Shown here piece after piece: positions 36,615 to 46,998 of a DNA stretch of 64,000 nucleotides. The stretch spans positions 5,342,001-5,406,000 of the forward strand of contig CM075675.1 of the NCBI GenBank assembly GCA_037962975.1, given 5' to 3'. A program made the position numbers and the translations under genes. The DNA comes from Clitoria ternatea (lineage: Eukaryota > Streptophyta > Magnoliopsida > Fabales > Fabaceae). Every line of letters begins with the position of its first letter. Positions within the stretch are counted from its first letter, which is position 1. The notes beneath the pieces are model-generated. The model saw only the letters and a list, made by a program, of their open reading frames with translations, searched no databases and was not told the DNA's origin.

Positions 36615-39117
36615 CTACTTTCTCTGGCTTGAGTCTCCTTCCTTCCCTTTGCCTTTGTCTCCGATCTTGCCTTCTCCAGTGCGAGAGCTTGTTCCTGTAC
36701 TTATGGGCTTCAAGAGTGAAGGTCCCATCGATTGGCCTGCAGGTAAAGGAGCGAACTTATAAGGAGTGTAGGCGGACTTTCATGACGCTTATCGACTATG
36801 GCCACTAGTTTCCCTTGATGAAACTCATAGAACGGATCAATACCATTCAAATTAAGTTTCACTTCGGGATTCCGGTATTGAATTTGACGAACAGCCAACC
36901 CAAAGGATTCCTTGACTGCTTGATCGCACATATCTACAGCCTCGTCAAATTCTGCTTTTGTGTCCGCCAACTTTGAGAGCAGCTCCTTCTCCTTACGCGA
37001 CCAATCTTCGGTTCCCCGAGAATAAACAACTTTAACTTCCTTAAGCTCCTCTTTCAGCTTTGAAGTGCGTTCTTTCTCCTCACAGAGATTGGCATGGAGG
37101 TCAGCGTTGATTTTTTTTTGATCAAGAACCTGACCCTCTAGCTTCTTGGCAAGGTTCTTCAACTTAGCAATTTCTTCATCCTTCTTCTGAATTTCTTCTC
37201 TGGAAGCTTTTAATTTTCCTTCTAATTGGAGGATGATTGCCTTGTCCTTGCCAACCGTTGAGGTGAGCCTCTCGTTCTCTTCTGTGAGCTCACGAACCGA
37301 CTTGAGGAGCCTGGATAACTCAGCCAAGTGCTTCTGTCCGTCGTCGCAAGCTCTGACTATTTCATCACTCTTCAACGAGGGCTTCACCTTGGGTGAAGGT
37401 TCAGGAACGCCCTCAGGAACAGAGCCCTCAAACATCGGATGTTGAACAAGACCGGAACTACCTTCAAGAGGGCAAGGGGCTTTGGGCGCGAAATAAGTCG
37501 TTATCGGCTTCGCCCCATATGTGATTACACTGCCTGGGGGATTAGGAGTGGGCTCTTCCGCTCTCTTTTCCTTAGAAGGCCCTGGCTCAGCAACCCCTCT
37601 TGAAGTTTTTGGTTTTTTGGGCGAGGATTGACGGTCTGAGATCTTCGAGGGGCTACGCTTTATCCTCTTCTTTTTCTCGATAGCTTTCTCAGATCCGCCC
37701 TCGATCAGAGGAATATCGTCACCAGCAGACGAAGTTAATATTATCGTCTCAGCAGTAGCCTTCTTCGAGTTCTGCTTTGCCTGAATGTCATTTTCAGCCG
37801 CAACGGAAGTCTCTCTGGCCTTGAGACCTTTTAGCCTATTCATCTCTGGTGACTCGCTCTGAATTTCACCTGCAAGGTCAAAAGACACAATCAGAAATGA
37901 AAAAGTTTCAAGACATGACATAATAACGCATGAAGAACGGCAGGAAAATTACGTAAATACTCATCGCGAGTAGGCTTTGATCCTAACAAATGCCTGCAGG
38001 AGAAAAATTGGTGCGAGGCTGTGTAGGATTGAAGAGCCGAAAGAACGGAGATGGAAGATGGACTCAGTTCGTCCTCCTCAGTGTAGTACGCCTGGGAGGT
38101 TAGTAAGAAATGCTCATGCGTCCAAGCCACTGGGATCTTTGGAATCCCATCTTCAGTTAACCAAAAAACTGGTTCATTCGGATGAACGCTGATCTTCGTA
38201 TAATAAGATTTGAATGAATGACCATCAACTTTGGCGGAGTCAGTGTACGCCTCGAAGTTGATGATCTTGGAGATAGTCCGGAGGGATATCAAACTCACTC
38301 CTCCCTTCTCTTTATTTGCACGGCGGACCACCTGAGAGAAGTAGAAAAGCATGGCCACCGTTGGTTCAAAGTTGAAGTGCTCCCCAAGCACTTCAAGAGA
38401 ACGGACTAACCCCCATCCGTTGGGGTGAAGCTGCGAAGGGGCGCAGTCTAAGAATCTCAGGACCCCCATCTGAAAATCTGTAAGGGGAAAGCGTACGCCG
38501 AGATTCAAAAACAAGAAGTCATACATGTACAAGGACCTTTCGTCCGGAGTATGACAAATCCGATCTGATGGGAGTGGAGCTAATGCCTTGAAACACCATT
38601 TATATTTATGCTGCTTCCAAACCGTAAACCGTGGCTCCAGCTCCCCTTCATCCTCCCGAGCGTGGACGGATGGTGTTTCACGAAACTCCTCAGCCACCCA
38701 GCTGAATGGGCGTTTCTGTTGGAATTTCACCCAGTCTATCCGGTGTGCAACCACATTGCATAGGCCGGATTGGGTCTTCAAGATATACTTCTCAGAAGGA
38801 GATTCCCCTTCAGACGATTTCCTCCCAGTAGCTTTCTTTGTCACCATTGTGAAGGCTTTGATGCTGCGATAAAATTTCACATCATCAGAGAGATACAAAT
38901 CCCCACTCTCGACACTCTCACTGGAGGAGGAAGACTCTGAAGAGGGTATAATCACCCTTCGCCTTTGATATTGCGACTCCTCCCTCTCTGTATACTGTGG
39001 CCTCGACTGGAAGATCACTGGGATCCTCCCACTACGAACACTAGGGTTTTGAACCAAAGCCCTTCCTCCTCTTCCTCTAGGGCTAACGCCACTAAAGCTA
39101 ACACCCTTCCTAGACAT
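36615..39117 (-). pseudogene. Antisense two-exon gene, module 1 of element C
   Basis: Exon 1 runs 39,117 to 37,953, from the first ATG after the presumed promoter. The intron 37,952-37,870 (83 bp, GT...AG) is phase 1 at the same codon as in the other copies. Exon 2 starts at 37,869. N terminus: Arg/Gly/Ser-rich tail, then the PF04195-like domain (LYMYDFLFLNLGVRFPL, DCAPSQLHPNGWG, then WTHEHFLLT). Exon 2: acidic and basic low-complexity stretch, coiled coil from about 37,330 to 36,960, then AVRQIQYRNPEVKLNLNG and a YEFHQG end. The open frame stops at 36,710, but the conserved C-terminal signature (PLPAGQS) is found in another frame that ends at 36,615, so a small indel lies near 36,775. Otherwise the exons are open. 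Confidence 0.83.
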
Positions 39118-39300
39118 TCTCAAATGCTGAAAAGAGATACAAAAAACGAAGGGAAAGTGGTTACCTAAGGATAGTGAATTGAAATTCACAGAGGCGGACA
39201 CGAAGAACTTCTTGGAACTTTTGTAGAGGTTCGTCAAAGAAGCAAGAAGAAATGGTAACTGAGATTGCCAGATATGCCTCTTTCGGGGCACAAAAATTTT

Positions 39301-39393
39301 TCAAATACCCACTAAACACAACCTGTCGTTTACCCCCAAACGACTCCCTGTTTAGTGGACCAAAATTGTCGTTTAGTACCTCAAAGCGCGAAA
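39301..39393 (-). promoter_or_regulatory. Antisense promoter region, module 1 of element C
   Basis: The position matching the TATA boxes of B and C module 2 holds only the degenerate GGGTATTTGAA (minus strand, 39,301-39,311). An E2F-type TTTCGCGC (minus strand) lies at 39,386-39,393, about 75 bp upstream. CCAAT on the plus strand lies near 39,537. Promoter strength is probably lower than in the other modules; this is inference. Confidence 0.4.
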
Positions 39394-39752
39394 ATGCCTT
39401 CGTTTTGTCACAGAGCCATCGAAATAGGCCTATTAAAACCAAATATTAGGCCCAACAAGACTATGCGTGACAGTTACTAAGACATGCGCACTTAACGCAA
39501 TAATGACTCGCCCACGTGAATTAAGGCATTAAATGTCCAATCATTAGAAACGTGGCCACCATTACTCGAATACCAAGGATTGAGAAATTCGATAAACTCC
39601 TGATATTCTCATTGTCGAATCCGCCCTCAGGAGATTCATCACTACGGAACCTTGTTCCCAGAGCGGACATATACACTTCGATGTAGTCCCGAAATCCACA
39701 CGTACTACGATTAATATAGCTCATATGAGCAAGTCTACTCATTCCTCACATT

Positions 39753-39762
39753 AGCTAGGGGG
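39753..39762 (+). other. Internal polypurine-tract fossil (element C)
   Basis: AGCTAGGGGG, preceded by TAGCTCATATGAGCAA and CCTCACA as directly before the true 3' LTRs of B (23,876-23,920) and C (44,250-44,295). Here no LTR follows; the sequence goes on into the nine-copy hairpin array. It marks the end of antisense module 1. Confidence 0.75.
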
Positions 39763-39848
39763 CTAGTAGAGGTAGAGGTGTTACTCAGATTTCGGATTAC
39801 TCGGACTTCGGATTCGAAAATTTGTTCAATCCGTACTACATGATTTCA

Positions 39849-40600
39849 CCAGGACGGATAATCTCAATCACTTATTTGGTGATTCGATGATATAACTCCT
39901 GGTATGAAGAATTCCAATAATCATTCCAGGACGGATGATCTCAATCACATACTCCGTGATTCGATGATGTAACTCCTGGTGTGAATCATTCCAGGACGGA
40001 TGATCCCAATCACCTATAAAGTGATTCGACGATGTAACTCCTGGTATGAACAATTCTCATCATCATTCTTACGATGAAAGCTTTTGAAAACTGAAAAGTA
40101 TTCACTCAATCCGTACTCCTACGAGTGAAAAATGTCTCCAGGATGGACTATCTAAATCACTTAATCTGTGATCTGACGATGTAACTCTTGGTGTTGTGTA
40201 CTTTTCCAGAACGGATAATCTCAATCACCCATTACGTGATATGACGATGTAACTCCTTGACATGGTGTACCTGCCCAGGACGGATGATCTCAATCACCCA
40301 TTACGTGATATGACGATGTAACTCCTGGCACCATACACACCTCAAGGACGGATGATCTCAATCACCTATTATGTGATTCGACGATATAACTTCTGGTGCT
40401 GTACACATCCCCAAGACGGATGATCTCAATCACTTATGAAGTGATTTGATGACAAAACACCTGGCATGATCAATTCATATAATCATTCTTATGATGGAAA
40501 ATTTCGAAAGTCAGTCCGCACTTTCGCTTTCAAGTGGTATTCTCCCAGGACGGATACTCTTTATCACCTATCCTGTGATACAACGACGTAACTCCTGGCG
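39849..40600. repeat. Nine-copy hairpin array (element C, between the two antisense modules)
   Basis: Units near 39,849, 39,926, 39,988, 40,137, 40,205, 40,274, 40,344, 40,411 and 40,545. Each has CCAGGACGGATGATCTC, an inner stem AATCAC/GTGATT around 6-8 bases, then GATGTAACTCCTGG. The outer ends CCAGGA/TCCTGG also pair. It lies 3' of antisense module 2 and upstream of the promoter of module 1. Related units occur in B and after gag-pol in C. Confidence 0.88.
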
Positions 40601-41078
40601 TAGAAAAAACTCCCATCATCATCCTTATGATGAAGGACTCAAACACCACTTCCTTGCAGTTTCCTAAACTTGGAACAATATTGTCATCTCCTGTGAGAGT
40701 ATTACGGATTAAAAGCAGTCATCCGTCCTGTTACATTACACTACTGAACAGCGGATCGACCCATCTTTCCCCAAAAGAATTAAGAGAATTAAGGATCATG
40801 CCCCGAAGACAGGCACCTTCTTCTTAATACGCACTTGGGGACATGTATATATTTATCCGTTCTAAATTTTATTTGTTGTTTAATCTTCTGAGGTAGTTGT
40901 TTCAATCCGACCTCAAGGTTAATCATACAAAACGGATTAGCAACGATTTAAATATACATGAAACGACAAAGACAAATTTCTTCAGTCAAAACTCATTCAT
41001 TAAAGTGAAATTACATACAATAGTTCAAAATCCGGAGTTGATCCCGGTACACAACTATACATGTAAATGAAAAGAATA

Positions 41079-43308
41079 CTACGGAGAAGGAATCTGCTCT
41101 TCAGTTTTTGGTGCCTCCTCAGCACCGGACTCTCGTGCTCCTTCCTTTGGAACCTCCACAGGAGTCTCACCTCCAGGAGCCTCAGCCCTTTCTTCAGAAG
41201 AGGGAACCTCGGACACAGGAAAGACGTAATCAGGTCCCATGGTTTGACCCTCAGGAAGAGGAGGCAAACCATATAAGGACGTCGGTGGAGCTTCGTGACG
41301 ACCATCCACCACTGCGACTAACTTTCCCCCATGGAATTCGTAGTACGGATCCATTCCATAAAGGTTAAGTTTTGCAGTGGGGTTGCGGTAGAAGACTTGG
41401 CGTATGGCTAAGCCGAAGGACTCTTCAACAGCCCGGCTGCATATGTCAACAGCTTCTTCTCTCTCAGCTTTCGCTGTAGCCAATTCTCCCCGCAACTTGG
41501 ACAACTCTTCACTAGATACTTCGGACTCCGCTTTCCTAGCTTTCAGTCCCTCTATCTCAAGAAGGAGCTTCTTCTCCCTTTGAGACCACTCCTCAGCATC
41601 AGCCTTATTTTTATCCTGGCTGCTACGGAGTTCTTCCTCCTTCTCTGCCACTTTGCCTTCCAAGTTTTTAAGATCGCCTTTGAGCTTAAGATTCTCTTTA
41701 GTCATAATATCTCCAAACTCCTTAGACTTGCTAAGACGATCTTCCATTAGCTTTACGGCGGCTTTGTCTTTTTCCGAAGAAAGCTTGAGTTCTTTCAATT
41801 CGTCACTCAATTCTTCAACCTTATCGACGTTGCTAGCCAACTCGCTGACTGAAGAAAGCATTCCAGCAAGTTCGGCTAACTGCCACCTTCCGGCCTCACA
41901 CGCTTCCTTAATTTCTTTAGGACTGAGTGTAGGCCGGAGTTTGTACATCGGCGGAGGAAGAGTGGCTGGAGTAGAACCCTCATAGGAGAGGAAGGGGGTG
42001 AGAAATAAGGTAGTTGGGAAGGAGGTCGGCCCTGATCCAGAAACCCCAGCAGGATCAACAGCTTTATCCTCCGAAGTCCTTTGCTTCTTGGACTGACGCC
42101 TTGCGGGATCATTCTGGATCTTTCTTCTCCTCTCAGTAACTGGAGGTTGACCCGAGGCTGCGCCAACATCGGATGAACCGCCCTCAACCAGCGGGATGTC
42201 CCCTTCAGCATCCGAGGTCAGGATGATTACCTCAGGACGATCCTTAGTTGAGGGCCTAGGCTTCACTTTATTTTCATGGGCAACGAACTTACCCGCCGCC
42301 TTGAATTTCTTTAACTTGTCCATCTCAGGAGTTTCTTGTTCTATTTCACCTACATGAACAAACACAAGATGTTAGCAACTAGAAATATTCTATATATATT
42401 TGTTAAAGGAGAAAAGGTGAAACAAAACGAGAAGTACGCAAATATTCCTCCCGGACTCCGCTTGAGCTACTCAGCAAACGCCTACACGAAAAGACGAGAC
42501 GACGTGTAGTGTATGATTCAAGTGCGAACAACACTCTCGACGTCTCACGAGACAGATCAGATTGGTCAGTGTAGTACGCGTGTGAGGTCAAGAGAAAATG
42601 TTTGTGTGTCCAACTTAGGGGAAATTTGTCGACGCCCTCTTCATCCTTCCAAAATATGGGTTTGCCCTTCTTAATGGAGATGCGAGTGAAATAAGTCTTG
42701 AAGGACTTCCCGTCAACCTTAGCAGAATCCGTATAAGACTCAAAGTTCACAAAGGAACAGAGAGTCCGGAGAGTCACCAGACCAACTCCACCCTGCTTGT
42801 TTGCCCTTCGAACTACCTGAGTGTAGTAGAACAGCATCGCTACAGTTGGCGTGAAGTTAAAATGTTCACCCAAGACCTCCAAAGCTCGGACGAGGCCCCA
42901 ACCGTTGGGATGAAGTTGGGAGGGTGCACAGTTCAGAAACTTTAAGACACCCATCTGGAGTTCGGTTAGAGGGAAATGAACTCCCAGATAATGAAAAATA
43001 AAGTCATACATATATACAGAGCGGTCATTAGGGACGATATGGCATATCCGCTCTGTCGGAAGTGGTGCGTAAACCCTGTACCACTTTTTCGTCTCTTCAT
43101 CCGAACTCAGCGTGAACCTCGGTTGAATCCGAGATCCCTCCTCATCCGCATGACGAGAGGCAAGGTCCTTAAACTCGCTGGACACCCAACAGAAAGGCCA
43201 TTTAGCCTGAACCTCCTCCCAATTTAGCCTCGAAGCAACTACGCTGTAGAGACCTTCAGCTGTCTTCGAAATGGCGCTATCTCCAGAAGATCCTTCTCCA
43301 GTTGCCAT
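41079..43308 (-). CDS. Antisense two-exon gene, module 2 of element C (uninterrupted)
   Basis: Exon 1 runs 43,308 to 42,438, the intron 42,437-42,350 (88 bp, GT...AG, phase 1), exon 2 42,349 to 41,079. Joined length is 714 codons including the stop, with no internal stop: the only open copy of the four. The N-terminal tail present in B and C module 1 is decayed by stops upstream of 43,308, so the present ATG is internal to the ancestral protein. Exon 1 holds VYMYDFIFHYLGVHFPL, NCAPSQLHPNGWG and the FWKDEEG region, then WTHKHFLLTSHAYYTD. Exon 2 holds an acidic/basic stretch, a coiled coil from about 41,880 to 41,460, then AIRQVFYRNPTAKLNLYG and DPYYEFHGG, and an acidic Glu/Pro-rich tail. A PF04195-like domain has no established biochemical role. 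The protein may bind nucleic acid or Gag; that is speculation. Confidence 0.8.
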
Positions 43309-43757
43309 TGGAAATATCTAGACCGAACTCCTTAATCTACGATAAGAAATAAAATGTCGTCAGAAAGTTGCAATCATTACTCACTGCATTTTAAAAGCAA
43401 TTACAATCAGAGGGCGACTCTGAGAAGGGAAAGGTCACTTCCCGCAGTGAGTAAGATCCCCTTTCTGAGCGACGCGATTCAGTCTTAGGAAGAATCACAA
43501 GGATTCTTCCCCACGACTATTAGGGTTGAGGGAAACCGATTCCCCCCCCCTTAGATGAAGCCTACTTTCTATAACTAAGAGTAGCAAATCAAAGCGAAAC
43601 TAAAGCGACAAGGAAGAGATAGTTACCTCAGATGACAGTGATGAATTTGAGGAACGAAGAAACCCTCGCAATGTAGGCAATAAACTTCCTTGCAAAATTT
43701 CTGCAGAGTTTCGTTGAGAAAGCAAAAGCAAGTGGAACCCAGAATCCACTAAGTATT

Positions 43758-43768
43758 CCTTTTATAGG
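43758..43768 (-). promoter_or_regulatory. TATA box of antisense module 2 (element C)
   Basis: Minus strand CCTATAAAAGG, identical to that of element B. It is about 450 bp upstream of the present ATG because the ancestral N-terminal coding part between is decayed. Confidence 0.68.
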
Positions 43769-43866
43769 AAACGAAGAGGATCGGTTACCCCCTCTTGAAG
43801 TTGTGTCGTTCTCGATAAAACGCATCCGTTCACAAGCGAAACGACACAACCGTTCCAAATTCTTGG

Positions 43867-43874
43867 GCGCCAAA
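43867..43874 (-). promoter_or_regulatory. E2F-type site of antisense module 2 (element C)
   Basis: Minus strand TTTGGCGC, matching TTTSSCGC, 98 bp upstream of the TATA box; B has 97 bp. The sequence differs from the B site (TTTCGCGC) yet still fits the consensus. Confidence 0.5.
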
Positions 43875-44283
43875 ACGATAGCGACTCAGCGAAGGGCTAT
43901 CCACTAGGCCCAAAAGTTTCGAAAACTTCAGGCCCATTAAGCCCAAAACGACGGTTAATGAGATTTTCATCTCAGACGCAATAATTGCTTGCCCACGTGA
44001 TTAAAAGCATTAATGTCTAATCATGCAACGCAATTCACGCTTTACAGCCGTTACACGAACTTCAAGAGCTTTCAATTCCAATAAACTCTTGAAGTTCTCA
44101 CACACAACGAATCTTTGTCTGAATTCGTTGTAACCGCACCGACAGGTCAGATCTATTAATGTTAGAACGGTTCTTTACGAATGACAACAGATGCTAAGGA
44201 ACTGTTACACACGTAAGCTTACCGATATTAAGACCTCTCGCAGGTTGAGTAGCTTATGTGAACAACCATTCGGTCCCTCACAC

Positions 44284-44298
44284 AAGCTAGGGGACATA
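44284..44298 (+). promoter_or_regulatory. Polypurine tract of element C
   Basis: AAGCTAGGGGACATA directly before the 3' LTR. Confidence 0.85.
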
Positions 44299-45025
44299 TG
44301 ATCCGGTCTCAATACCGGTATCCGATCTGCTATATATATTTCAGCGTCTTTGATGAGACATCTACGTGTAACCGGTGTCATCGGTATACATCCGGACTGT
44401 AATTCCGTATCAGGCGTTCTCCCTATACCGGTTGTTCAGGATAACACCATGACATCGGATAATACACACGTCACTATGCAAAAAATAAGGATTGTTGCTA
44501 CAGGGATCGATCAATAATTCCCTGCACTACGAGCCAAATTCTACTCACGGGAATGGTCAACTTGTTCCCTAATCCTAGTCTACATTCTCTATGCTCAATA
44601 TAAAATAGCCACTTGACCCAATCATGCAGGTAAGTGCGCAATATAATAATGCTAATGGGAGTTGGTGGTTCCCCACCAACGTGTCCTCGTTAATCGAGCC
44701 AATCAGGTATATGAGCTCACTTTATGATTGAAGTGAGGGATCTTCTTCAGCTTTTTTACGACTGATTCCTCTCTGAATACATTCCTTACTTGGAATATTA
44801 CTGACTTGAGCGTCGGAGAATCTTTATAGGTGACACCACCATTCGCCCACTTCAACGCGTTAGGTCGGTGTGAAGGATCTCCAGGACGCCTAATCCGCTC
44901 TCCTCATTCAGGGACAACGGATACATATATCGGATACACATACATCCGGTCTCTTATACGGTATTGACATACTACTTGTGACTGGCTTGAGATCGGATCT
45001 CTTGACCCCGGTCCAGGACAGATCA
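44299..45025 (+). repeat. 3' LTR of element C
   Basis: 727 bp, 8 transitions and no indel against the 5' LTR. Two of the changes hit the conserved TTTGCAGGT box, which reads TTTATAGGT here. Target duplication aaaat follows at 45,026-45,030. Confidence 0.96.
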
Positions 45026-45248
45026 AAAATATTAAAAGATATCGTATATCAAACCCTCTTAATGGTGGAGGTTTAAATTGTTTGTCAAGTGTAAAAGATA
45101 TTATTTTTGCCAGTTTTAGTAATGATGACTTTTGACTATAATAACTTTAAAATGTTTATTTTCTTTGGCATGATATTGTTACTAATAGCATAATTCACGT
45201 TATGGTTCTTTTTAGCATGCTATTTTGTTGAAGGCCTTAGTATTAATC

Positions 45249-45690
45249 ATGTTGCCTTATACTTTATCCTACAATGTGTTCCAACTATTATTTGTAAATT
45301 CGAGTTGAAACGTTGTATATAAGTGTTTTCTTGTGTGCAAGTGTATTTATTGTGTGTGTTGTATCATGTTGCCTTACACTTCATTCTACAATACATTTAA
45401 GATGTTATTTGGAAAACTTGACCTGAAACATTGTATATAAGTATTTTGTTGTTTGTAAGTGTATTCATTGTGTGTGTGCGCATGTGCGTGCGCGTAGCGT
45501 AAGTGTATCAATTGTGTGTGTGCATGTGCACGCACAAGTGTATTCACTGTGTATACGTGCGCATGCATAAGTGTATTCAGTGTGTGTGTTCTTACTTGAA
45601 ATGTTTATATATAAGTGTTTTCTTGTGTGCAAGTGTATTCACTCTATGTATGTATGTGTGTGCACGTGCAAGTGTCTTTACCGTGTGTGT
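45249..45690. repeat. GT-rich minisatellite
   Basis: Two diverged units of about 120 bp (from 45,249 and 45,369, both starting GTTGCCTTA) pass into shorter units of about 45 bp built on AAGTGTATTCA followed by (GT)n with ACGTGCGC inserts. It includes alternating purine-pyrimidine stretches such as GTGTGTGTGCGCATGTGCGT. Confidence 0.8.
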
Positions 45691-46847
45691 TAAATTGTAT
45701 TTTAATCGTGAGAGCATGTGAATGGTCCGTTGAACATATCATATTAGAAACATCCAAATAAGTTGATGTATAATTTAATTAGTCATTTAAACACTTACAT
45801 AATTCAAGTTTACAGTATATTGAGACTAAAAGTCAAATGTTAAATATAAATTATATGTAAAATAAAATATATATCTTGCAAATATTAAAATCAAAATATC
45901 TTTATTTTATAAAAACTAAAAATACATCTCATTGTTTTTTATGTTATTATGGTTTAATTGACTAAAAACGGTGAAACCAAATGAAACAATGAGAAACAAC
46001 TAATAAAAGAGGTAATTATAAATAAAAAGTTTAATATAAAAGTAATAATACATAGTAATATAAGATGAATCAAAAAAAAAATTCTCTTTCACTATGTATT
46101 ATAAATTCATCTTATTTATATAAAAAATTGTTAAATTAGAATTCAGCAATAATCTTAAAATTATTTATTATCATTTAATCACATTGTCAATTTTACAGTT
46201 CCCTATCGAAACACATCATAAATTAGAAACATGCTAAGTTTATTTTGCAGCCATTTGAATGGGTAAACTTGATCAAAATTTTAAACCACTTGTAAGATAT
46301 AATAAGTTTGAAATAAAAAATTTCAGGAAAAAAATTTAAATGTCCTGTGGTGTGTTTAGTTTGTATGAAAGTATGCACAAAAAAATCATTTTTTCGTATA
46401 CTTTTTTTCATTAATTAAAACATTCATAACATTTTCTAATCAATCCATCAACATTTATTTTATAAGACTTTTTATATTAATATCCTTTTTTATATTTTTT
46501 TGTTTACAATTAAACGGACCGTAAAATATTTATAAGTTTTTACATTCTCATATTTAAATAAAAGAAATATCTTTATAAGAAAATGGTTTGAGAAAATTTA
46601 ATCACTATAAAAAGATTCATCATCACTTTTCTGGGCAGTGATACAATCTCTTTTGTTATCATAACAATGCAGTCAAAATCCATCTTGGCATGGCACCCAA
46701 ACTATGACACTGTCCTACTTTTGCAGCACTCCAAGAAAACAAAGGTATCACTTTTTCAGTTCAGTCCCCCAAGGAATGAAGGTGAGATAGTATAACTGCC
46801 GCATGCATTATACATTTTTAAACATTAAAGGGTCCGTTTAGTACGTA

Positions 46848-46998
46848 GTTGAGAAAATAAGGTTTAGAAAAGAGAGAAATATGAAGGTTAATATTAATCC
46901 CTTACGTCATTCGATATAATCAAAACTCTATTTGACTGTAAGATAAAATGAATCTCATTTACAAATTTCTATTTATAAAACAAAACTTTTATACAAAC
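46848..46998. mobile_element. Foldback-type MITE relative, copy 1
   Basis: Starts GTCCGTTTAGTACGTAGTTG, has the family core AATATTAATCCCTTACGTCA then ATAATCAAAACTC (46,891-46,929), and ends near ACAAACAGGC. Core and ends are shared with the copies at 57.9 kb and 63.3 kb. Ends approximate. Confidence 0.5.

Larger units (their letters stand above)
28836..45025 (+). mobile_element. Element C: complete Tat-lineage LTR retrotransposon with two antisense modules, 16,190 bp
   Basis: LTRs of 727 bp, TGATCC...GATCA, flanked by aaaat at 28,831-28,835 and 45,026-45,030. The LTRs differ at 8 sites, all transitions. Order: PBS, gag-pol, hairpin repeats, antisense module 1 (36,615-39,117), a polypurine-tract-like fossil (39,753-39,762), a nine-copy hairpin array, antisense module 2 (41,079-43,308), the real polypurine tract, 3' LTR. 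The second repeat-plus-antisense module accounts for its extra length over B. Confidence 0.96.
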
